Source: Thioalkalivibrio nitratireducens
GTDB lineage: Bacteria; Pseudomonadota; Gammaproteobacteria; Ectothiorhodospirales; Ectothiorhodospiraceae
Direction of reading: 5' to 3'
Length of the DNA stretch: 7,602 nucleotides
Assembly: GCA_011390385.1 (NCBI GenBank)
Contig: JAABSN010000163.1
Coordinates: forward strand, 1-7,602
The notes under the pieces were generated by a model that was not told the origin of the DNA, searched no databases, and saw only the letters and a list, made by a program, of their open reading frames with translations. Shown here piece by piece: positions 1-4,994 of this stretch. Numbering within the stretch: position 1 is the first letter of the stretch; each line of letters starts with the position of its first letter. A program made the translations under genes and the position numbers.

Positions 1-61
1 AACTTGCCCAACGCAGCGCCGGTGCTTCTGGCGAAGCGATCTGGTACCGAACTTTCCGCAT
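1..61 (-). other. Possible start of a further minus-strand gene, cut by the window edge
   Basis: Six bases after the bfd stop codon, an ATG (59-61, minus strand) opens a frame with no stop as far as the window edge. The 20 visible codons begin MRKVRYQIASPEAPALRWAS. I do not recognise the family, and no convincing Shine-Dalgarno sequence precedes the ATG. The same stretch carries a small hairpin, GCTTC-TGGC-GAAGC (24-37), without a T-run. It could be the second gene of a bfd transcript or plain intergenic DNA; 20 codons cannot decide this. Confidence 0.2.
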
Positions 62-67
62 GGCCCA

Positions 68-271
68 CTAGCACTGCATTTCGACTTCCATCCGGTCATT
101 CATGTCGTCTGCACGGTCCCGGAGCACACCCAGAGCGCGACGACCGCACTTGCCGCATTCGGAGCAGACGCCCAGCCGTTCGCGCAGGTCGCGCATGCGC
201 AGCCCGGCCTCCGTACTGGCCAGACTACGAATATCCCCTTCACGAACACCCTTGCAGACACAGACGTACAT
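68..271 (-). CDS. bfd: Bacterioferritin-associated ferredoxin, (2Fe-2S)-binding
   Basis: A 67-residue protein that begins MYVCVCKGV, the hallmark start of Bfd. The four expected [2Fe-2S] ligands are present as a CxC pair (Cys4, Cys6) and a CxxC pair (Cys39, Cys42, in ECGKC). E. coli Bfd (64 aa) has the same arrangement at 4, 6, 38 and 41. An extra Cys36 and a C-terminal Cys67 are not family ligands. In the known system Bfd docks on bacterioferritin and passes electrons to its heme, so that stored ferric iron is reduced and released to the cytosol. The bacterioferritin gene is not in this window. The ATG at 271 lies about 9 bases after a GGGA ribosome-binding site and about 30 bases after a predicted transcription start. 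The gene is divergent from cydA. The C-terminal tail after residue 55 is poorly conserved and Met-rich. The family call is firm. Confidence 0.92.
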   Translation of the reverse strand: MYVCVCKGVREGDIRSLASTEAGLRMRDLRERLGVCSECGKCGRRALGVLRDRADDMNDRMEVEMQC

Positions 272-307
272 GATGTCATTCCCGGACGAGTTGAGCGAGC
301 ACGAGCC

Positions 308-336
308 ATACTATTCGGAACGCGAATCGTTTTCAA
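308..336 (-). promoter_or_regulatory. Sigma-70-type promoter of bfd
   Basis: On the minus strand, TTGAAA (-35, plus positions 331-336) is followed after exactly 17 bases by TAGTAT (-10, plus positions 308-313). Transcription would start near 301, giving a 5' leader of about 30 bases before the bfd ATG. Each box matches the sigma-70 consensus at about 4-5 of 6 positions and the spacing is ideal. It is the best promoter match in the window. Confidence 0.55.
316..334 (-). promoter_or_regulatory. Possible Fur operator in the bfd promoter spacer
   Basis: On the minus strand, GAAAACGATTCGCGTT (plus 319-334) begins inside the -35 box and fills most of the spacer. It resembles Fur sites of the GAGAATGATTCGCATT kind, but it matches the classical 19-bp iron box at only about 10 of 19 positions, which is marginal. 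Position and gene support it: bfd is a classical Fur-repressed gene in many proteobacteria, and a repressor bound here would cover the promoter. The call rests on context as much as on sequence. Confidence 0.35.
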
Positions 337-385
337 TAGCATGCTCAAGCAATAAGGTCACCGAATCGATACGCGATGGATCGGT

Positions 386-427
386 CAAGGCTGGACCCGC
401 GGCGGGTTTTCATGGACCCCGGCCTTG
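386..427 (+). repeat. Direct and inverted repeats upstream of cydA
   Basis: TGGACCC occurs at 392-398 and again at 413-419, so the copies are exactly 21 bases apart (about two DNA turns). They are enclosed by the inverted pair CAAGGC (386-391) and GCCTTG (422-427). Between the copies sits a small hairpin, ACCCG-CGG-CGGGT (395-407), running into TTTT (407-410). The hairpin looks like a weak intrinsic terminator, but no plus-strand gene ends just before it. The block lies about 40-80 bases upstream of the likely cydA -10 box, a usual place for an activator or repressor. I recognise no specific regulator (no ArcA, FNR/Anr or Fur pattern). Confidence 0.3.
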
Positions 428-442
428 CATTGGCATATCCTT

Positions 443-471
443 ATTTTCTCATGCACAGGGGCGGCTACAAT
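443..471 (+). promoter_or_regulatory. Candidate cydA promoter
   Basis: TACAAT at 466-471 is a good -10 hexamer (5 of 6), which would put a transcription start near 478 and a 30-base leader before cydA. The -35 region at the right spacing (ATTTTC, 443-448, 17-base spacer) is poor. That would fit a promoter dependent on an activator, which is common for cyd operons, or it means the call is wrong. No FNR-type or ArcA-type site was recognised nearby. Confidence 0.3.
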
Positions 472-507
472 AGGTGTTGACCGCTCCATTCTTCAGGGTG
501 ACTCGCC

Positions 508-1905
508 ATGGAATTTGATCCCCTTCTACTGTCGCGTATTCAGTTCGCGTTCGTCGTCTCCTTCCACGCGATTTTCCCCGTCTTCACGATCGGTCTGGCG
601 ACCTATATCGCCCTGCTCGAGGGCATCGCCTACCGCACCCAGGATCCGCATTGGGCGCGTCTGTCGCAGTTCTGGATCAAGATCTTCGCCGTGGTCTTCG
701 GAATGGGCGTGGTCTCCGGGCTGGTAATGGCCTTCCAGTTCGGCACCAACTGGAGCGAATTCTCATACCGCAGCGCCAATTTTCTCGGGCCGGTACTGGC
801 CTACGAAGTGGTGACCGCGTTCTTCCTCGAAGCCGCGTTCCTCGGGGTGCTGCTGTTCGGGCGCAACAAGGTTCCGCCAGGTGTGCACCTGTTCGCCGCG
901 ATCATGGTCGCGCTCGGTACGTTCATCTCCTCGTTCTGGATCCTCTCGGCGAACTCCTGGATGCAGACACCAGCCGGTTTCGAGCTTCGCGACGGCATGG
1001 TGCACGTGACGAGTTGGCTGGAGGCCATCTTCAACCCGTCATTCCCCTACCGCTTCGCGCACATGGCCGTGGCCTCGCTGCTGACCGGCGGTTTCGTCGT
1101 CGCGGGCATCTCCGCCTGGTACCTTCTGCGGGGGCATGCGGTCACCGCCAGCAAGCGCGCGTTGAAGATGACCTTGATCATGCTGGCCATCGCCGCACCG
1201 GCCCAGCTGATCATCGGTGACTATCACGGGCTGAATACGCTGGAGCACCAGCCGGCCAAGGTGGCAGCAATGGAAGGCGCATGGGAGACGGAGCAGGGAC
1301 TCCCCCTGCTATTGTTCGCGATCCCCGACCAGGCCAACGAGACCAACCATCTCGAGATCGGCATTCCGAAACTGGCCAGCCTCATCCTCACCCACGAGTG
1401 GGATGGCGAAGTGCGGGGGCTGAAGGAATGGTCCGCCGAGGAACGGCCGCCGGTGGGTATCGTGTTCTGGTCGTTCCGGGTGATGGTGGCAATCGGAATG
1501 TTGATGATCGGCGTCGCACTCTGGGGCGGGTGGCTGCTGTACCGCCGGCGGCTCCTGGACAGCCCGGTGTTCCTCCGGCTGCTCACCCTGATGATCCCGC
1601 TTCCCTTCATTGCCGTGCTGGCAGGCTGGTTCGTCACGGAGGTTGGCCGCCAACCCTATGTCCTCTATGGCGTGATCACGGTACAGGAGGGCCTGACGCC
1701 CGCCCTGACCGGCGGAATGGCACTGTTCACGCTGGTCGGCTACATCCTGGTGTACGCAGTGGTGTTCACCGCCGGGCTCTATTATCTGACCCGCATCGTG
1801 CGCAAGGGCATGCCCGATGAACTGGAGGAAACGCAGGATTCGCAAGGGCGTCCGAAACGTCCGTTATCGGCGGCGGATACGCCGCTGGACGAACCATCCG
1901 CCTAG
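508..1905 (+). CDS. cydA: Cytochrome bd ubiquinol oxidase subunit I (short Q-loop form)
   Basis: Catalytic, heme-carrying subunit of the inner-membrane quinol oxidase that oxidises ubiquinol and reduces O2 to water. The protein has 465 residues and about nine membrane spans, against 522 in E. coli CydA. Residues that can be matched to E. coli CydA are His20 (E. coli His19, high-spin heme ligand), Glu100 and Glu108 (Glu99, Glu107; proton path), His185 and Met326 (His186, Met393; heme b558 ligands), Arg324 (Arg391) and Glu378 (Glu445, in TEVGRQP). The quinol-site pair Lys251/Glu256 (Lys252/Glu257) is kept in QPAKVAAMEGAW. The distance from this Lys to the heme-ligand Met is 75 residues against 141 in E. 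coli, so the C-terminal half of the Q-loop is missing, as in CIO-type enzymes. The usual GRQPW reads GRQPY here (Tyr384). A strong AGGGTGA ribosome-binding site (495-501), six bases before the ATG, fixes the start. It is the first gene of cydABDC. Confidence 0.96.
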   Translation: MEFDPLLLSRIQFAFVVSFHAIFPVFTIGLATYIALLEGIAYRTQDPHWARLSQFWIKIFAVVFGMGVVSGLVMAFQFGTNWSEFSYRSANFLGPVLAYEVVTAFFLEAAFLGVLLFGRNKVPPGVHLFAAIMVALGTFISSFWILSANSWMQTPAGFELRDGMVHVTSWLEAIFNPSFPYRFAHMAVASLLTGGFVVAGISAWYLLRGHAVTASKRALKMTLIMLAIAAPAQLIIGDYHGLNTLEHQPAKVAAMEGAWETEQGLPLLLFAIPDQANETNHLEIGIPKLASLILTHEWDGEVRGLKEWSAEERPPVGIVFWSFRVMVAIGMLMIGVALWGGWLLYRRRLLDSPVFLRLLTLMIPLPFIAVLAGWFVTEVGRQPYVLYGVITVQEGLTPALTGGMALFTLVGYILVYAVVFTAGLYYLTRIVRKGMPDELEETQDSQGRPKRPLSAADTPLDEPSA

Positions 1906-1910
1906 GGAAA

Positions 1911-1930
1911 CGCTGACTAATTGGTCAGCG
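1911..1930 (+). repeat. Near-perfect palindrome after cydA
   Basis: CGCTGAC (1911-1917) and GTCAGCG (1924-1930) form a 7-bp stem around TAATTG, six bases after the cydA stop. No T-run follows, so it is not an ordinary terminator. It may be a target site or end of the adjoining repeat, or an mRNA 3' stabiliser for cydA. Confidence 0.4.
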
Positions 1931-2070
1931 CGAGGAGCGGAGCGACGCGGCGATACATACGACGTTGATTTCAGATGCGCCGTTTGTATTCGCTGCGCTC
2001 ACCCTTCGGGCCAGCCTGCGGCTGTTCGATGCGCTTCGCGCATGAGTGCCGCGCTTCGCTCGAAATGACA
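1924..2070. repeat. Hairpin-rich intergenic repeat element (REP/MITE-like) between cydA and cydB
   Basis: The 211 bases between cydA and cydB carry no credible gene. The left end (1924-1951) starts GTCAGCGCGAGGAGCGGAGC. The right end (2048-2070), read on the minus strand, starts TGTCATTTCGAGCGAAGC. These are diverged inverted termini of the GTCATTGCGAG...GCGCGGC repeat seen in intergenic DNA of many proteobacteria. Inside lie three small hairpins in a row: CCC-TTC-GGG (2002-2010), CAGCC-TGC-GGCTG (2012-2024) and a perfect ATGCGC-TTC-GCGCAT (2029-2043). There is no transposase. A second copy of the terminus lies at 7580-7602. The element probably leaves cydA and cydB in one transcript but places strong RNA structure between them. 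Confidence 0.65.
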
Positions 2071-2116
2071 AATGCAGTAATCAGCACTTCCTTAGGCTTC
2101 GCACGGAGAAACGGCA

Positions 2117-3115
2117 ATGTTCGACTTCACCTATATCTGGGTCCTGATCATCGGCTTCGGCGTGCTCATGTATGTACTGACCGACGGTTTCGACCTCGGC
2201 GTCGGGATCCTCTTCCCCTTCGCCCGCTCCGAACAGGATCGCGACATCATGATGAACACCGTCGCGCCGGTCTGGGACGGCAACGAGACCTGGCTGGTGC
2301 TGGGCGGTGCGGGTTTGCTGGCGGCGTTCCCGCTGGTGTACACGGTCTTCCTTCCGGCCCTGTACATTGGCGTCTTCCTGATGCTCGCGGGGCTGATCTT
2401 CCGTGGCGTGGCATTCGAATTCCGGTTCAAATCCGCTCCGGGCCGACGCCGGCTCTGGAACTGGGCCTTCTTCGGGGGGTCGCTGGTCGCGACCTTTGCC
2501 CAGGGCGCGGTCGTCGGCACCTTCATCCAGGGCTTCGAGACCGAGAATTTCCGCTACGTCGGCGGTCCGCTCGACTGGCTGACTCCATTCACTGTAATGA
2601 CCGGTCTCGGTATGGTCGTCGGCTACGGGCTGCTCGGTGCTACCTGGCTGTTGCTGAAGACCGAAGGTGAAACCCAGCAATGGGCGCGCGGCTGGGCCTA
2701 CCGCCTCCTCGCTGCACTGATGGTGTTCTTCGTGATCGTCAGCCTGTGGACGCCGCTTACCGACGAGTACGTGCGTGGGCGCTGGTTCGACAATCTGACC
2801 TGGCTCTGGCTGCTGCCCCTGGCGACCGTCCTGGTCGCGGCAAGGCTGTGGCGTTCCCTGAACCGCAGCTACGAGGCCACTCCGTTCCTCTACACCATCG
2901 GCCTGTTCGGGCTGTTCTACGCCGGACTGCTGTTCAGCAAGTGGCCTTATGTCGTCCCGCCGAACTACACCTTCCACGACGCGGCGTCAGCACCGGAAAG
3001 CCAGTTGTTCCTGTTGATCGGCCTGCTCTTCGTCATCCCGTTCGTGCTCATGTACTCGGCGTGGACCTACTACGTATTTCGCGGCAAGGTACGCGCCGAC
3101 AGCGGATACCATTGA
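2117..3115 (+). CDS. cydB: Cytochrome bd ubiquinol oxidase subunit II
   Basis: A 332-residue polytopic membrane protein that pairs with CydA; E. coli CydB has 379 residues. The family signatures are in place: TDGFDLGVG at residues 22-30 in the first membrane span, WDGNETWL at 53-60, and near the C-terminus YVVPPNYTFHDAASAPESQ, the periplasmic loop before the last span. CydB carries no heme. It scaffolds the oxidase and in known structures provides part of the proton or oxygen access route. GGAG (2105-2108), eight bases before the ATG, supports the start. It is separated from cydA by 211 bases filled with a repeat element, although the two proteins must be made in equal amounts. No CydX-like short reading frame follows: the 151 bases before cydD give no plausible single-span peptide. 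Confidence 0.95.
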   Translation: MFDFTYIWVLIIGFGVLMYVLTDGFDLGVGILFPFARSEQDRDIMMNTVAPVWDGNETWLVLGGAGLLAAFPLVYTVFLPALYIGVFLMLAGLIFRGVAFEFRFKSAPGRRRLWNWAFFGGSLVATFAQGAVVGTFIQGFETENFRYVGGPLDWLTPFTVMTGLGMVVGYGLLGATWLLLKTEGETQQWARGWAYRLLAALMVFFVIVSLWTPLTDEYVRGRWFDNLTWLWLLPLATVLVAARLWRSLNRSYEATPFLYTIGLFGLFYAGLLFSKWPYVVPPNYTFHDAASAPESQLFLLIGLLFVIPFVLMYSAWTYYVFRGKVRADSGYH

Positions 3116-3201
3116 CCGGCTGGCTTGCGGCCGCCTTCGTCCGCGCGGAGTCCAGCGCGGGATCGGCAGGACCTGTGGAACGGGCCGCTTCCCATGGGGA
3201 C

Positions 3202-3247
3202 TGCGGGAGCGTACGCCTGCAGCCTCTGAGGATGCCGCGCATGCGGC
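3202..3247 (+). other. Two stem-loops in the cydB-cydD gap
   Basis: The 151-base gap contains an imperfect stem around GCGTACGC (3202-3221) and a tight hairpin GCCGC-GCAT-GCGGC (3234-3247), followed three bases later by ATTTT (3251-3255). The second looks like a weak intrinsic terminator. If it works, it would lower cydDC expression relative to cydAB, which would suit an assembly factor needed in smaller amounts. The T-tract is short and offset, so this stays uncertain. Confidence 0.3.
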
Positions 3248-3267
3248 GTGATTTTCTGCATGCGACG

Positions 3268-3284
3268 TGGCGGCGATGCCGCCA
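3268..3284 (+). promoter_or_regulatory. Hairpin enclosing the putative cydD start codon
   Basis: TGGCGGC (3268-3274) and GCCGCCA (3278-3284) form a perfect 7-bp stem whose three-base loop GAT, with the next G, contains the ATG at 3276. No Shine-Dalgarno sequence precedes it. If this ATG is the true start, initiation would be hindered by the fold. If not, translation begins at GTG 3327 or 3339. Confidence 0.4.
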
Positions 3285-4994
3285 TCCGGGGCCTCCCTTG
3301 AAGACCGGGCACCGTTCACTGCTGGCGTGTCGCTGAACGTGCTGCTCCGCGCGCTACTGAAGCCCCACCGGCATTGGCTGTACCTGTCGTGGTCGGCCGG
3401 GCTGGGCGCCGGACTGGCGACGGTCGCGCTGGCCGGCAGCATCGCGTGGCTCATGCACCGGGCCGTGTTCGACCCCGACACCGCGTCGGTCTGGCCATGG
3501 TTTGGCCTCGCCCTCATCGCTGTGATCGCCCGCCACGCTTTGCAGATCCTGCGTGACTGGGCGGGCCAGCATCTGGCCTTCAAAGTGCGCCGGGACCTGC
3601 GTGAACGGATGCTCGCGACCGCGGCCCATATCGGGCCGGTGCATCTCGCCCACCGGGGTCATTCAGGCGTGTGGGCCAGCCGCTACCAGGAACAGATCGA
3701 TGCCCTCACCGGCTACTACGCTCGGTATCTGCCCGCACTCGGCCTGGCCCTCGTGGTACCACTGGCGCTCCTGTTCGCCGCATTTACCCAGGATTGGATC
3801 GCCGGGCTGTTGCTGCTTTTCTCGGCCCCGCTGATTCCGGTGTTCATGGCGCTGATCGGCATGGGCAGCCAGCAGATCCACGAGATGCAGCAGGATCAGC
3901 AGAACCGCCTGGCCGGGCATTTTCTCGACCGCATCCGCAACCTGGACCTGCTGCGTCGCAGCCTGGCCCTCGAAGCGGCAACGAACGAAGTCGCCATGGC
4001 CGCCGACGGGTATCGTCGACTCAGCATGCGCGTATTGCGGGTCGCGTTCCTGTCGTCCGCGGTCATGGAGTTCTTCAGCGCCGTGGCCATCGGCCTGGTC
4101 GCCATCTACGTCGGTTTCTCCCTGCTCGGCTTTCTCGAATTCGGACCGGCGGGACAACTGACGCTGTTTTCCGGACTGTTCGTGCTGCTGCTCGCCCCCG
4201 AATACTTCCAACCGCTGCGCCTGTTCGCGCAAAGCTACCACGACCGTGCCAGCGCCGTTGCAGCGGCTGCGTCACTGGCGCCGCTTTTCGACGCACCCAC
4301 GACCGCGTCCCGCGTCCCGCCACGGATACCACTCGAACCTGCCGAGCCTCTATTGCGGCTGGATGCGGTCAGCGTGCGCTACGACCCGGACGCACCGCCA
4401 GCACTCGATTCCCTGACCCTGCGCGTCACCGCTGGCGAACAGATCGCCATCACCGGCCCCAGTGGCAGCGGAAAGTCGACCCTGCTGGCGCTGTGCGCCG
4501 GGTTTGTCAGCCCGAGCACCGGTTCCATCGCACTGGCCGAGCCCGCCCGCCGTTTCGCCTGGATGGGGCAGCGGGCACACCTGTTCCACGGCAGCCTGCG
4601 CGACAACCTGCTGGTGGGAACCGCAGACGGCACCCCCGATGACGCTCTCATCGCCGCGCTGAATGCCGCGGGGCTGCCAATCACCGACCCGACACTGCCC
4701 CGTGGCCTCGACACCCCGATTGGCGAGGGCAACCGCGGACTCTCCGGGGGGCAGGCGCAACGCGTGGCATTGGCAAGGGCCTTGTTGTCCGGGAGCCGTT
4801 TGTGGCTGCTGGACGAACCCACCAGCGCGCTCGATCCGGAAACGGAAAGCGACCTGCTGCACAGGGTGCTGGAGCATGCGCGCGAACGCGCTGTGACGAT
4901 TCTGCTTGCCACCCATCATGCCGCCGTACATGCGCGGCTCGATCGGGTGCTTCGCCTTGATCAGGGCCGCCTCGTGGCGGACGAACATGTCTGA
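3276..4994 (+). CDS. cydD: CydD: ABC half-transporter for cytochrome bd assembly
   Basis: An exporter-type ABC half-transporter (572 residues from this start): six-span membrane domain at roughly residues 25-330, then the nucleotide-binding domain. ATPase motifs are complete: Walker A GPSGSGKST (394-402, Lys400), Q-loop Gln432, signature LSGGQ (489-493), Walker B LWLLDEP (Asp513, Glu514), D-loop SALD, switch His547. With CydC it forms the inner-membrane complex required for cytochrome bd maturation, described both as a cysteine/glutathione exporter and as a heme transporter. CydD rather than a general exporter is inferred from the cyd neighbours and order. The start is uncertain: an in-frame TGA at 3249 limits it, candidates are GTG 3267, ATG 3276, GTG 3327 and GTG 3339, and none has a good ribosome-binding site. 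The residues before about LLRALLKPHRHW are low-complexity and may not be translated. The stop overlaps the cydC start. Confidence 0.92.
   Translation: MPPSGASLEDRAPFTAGVSLNVLLRALLKPHRHWLYLSWSAGLGAGLATVALAGSIAWLMHRAVFDPDTASVWPWFGLALIAVIARHALQILRDWAGQHLAFKVRRDLRERMLATAAHIGPVHLAHRGHSGVWASRYQEQIDALTGYYARYLPALGLALVVPLALLFAAFTQDWIAGLLLLFSAPLIPVFMALIGMGSQQIHEMQQDQQNRLAGHFLDRIRNLDLLRRSLALEAATNEVAMAADGYRRLSMRVLRVAFLSSAVMEFFSAVAIGLVAIYVGFSLLGFLEFGPAGQLTLFSGLFVLLLAPEYFQPLRLFAQSYHDRASAVAAAASLAPLFDAPTTASRVPPRIPLEPAEPLLRLDAVSVRYDPDAPPALDSLTLRVTAGEQIAITGPSGSGKSTLLALCAGFVSPSTGSIALAEPARRFAWMGQRAHLFHGSLRDNLLVGTADGTPDDALIAALNAAGLPITDPTLPRGLDTPIGEGNRGLSGGQAQRVALARALLSGSRLWLLDEPTSALDPETESDLLHRVLEHARERAVTILLATHHAAVHARLDRVLRLDQGRLVADEHV

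Noticed and set aside
395..410. Intrinsic terminator (ACCCG-CGG-CGGGT-TTT) on the plus strand
   Set aside because: The stem is only five pairs with a short T-run, and no plus-strand gene ends before it. It is recorded as part of the repeat block instead.
1965..1990. Internal promoter for cydB (TTGATT and TGTATT)
   Set aside because: The spacer is 14 bases, too short for sigma-70, and the boxes are weak.
1975..2670. Long plus-strand frame of 231 codons overlapping cydB
   Set aside because: It starts inside the intergenic repeat and runs out of frame through cydB. The product is Arg-rich and has no family resemblance, as expected for a shadow in GC-rich DNA.
2081..2977. Minus-strand frame of 298 codons opposite cydB
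   Set aside because: Long, but it is the antisense of conserved cydB codons, with a low-complexity polar composition and no recognisable family.
3663..4241. Minus-strand frame of 192 codons opposite cydD
   Set aside because: The product is a Gln/Glu/His-rich antisense shadow of a clearly coding ABC transporter. It has no domain and no ribosome-binding site.
4906..4986. 27-residue N-terminal extension of CydC
   Set aside because: It would overlap cydD by 89 bases and has no family counterpart. The ATGTCTGA overlap start at 4987 gives a normal CydC N-terminus.
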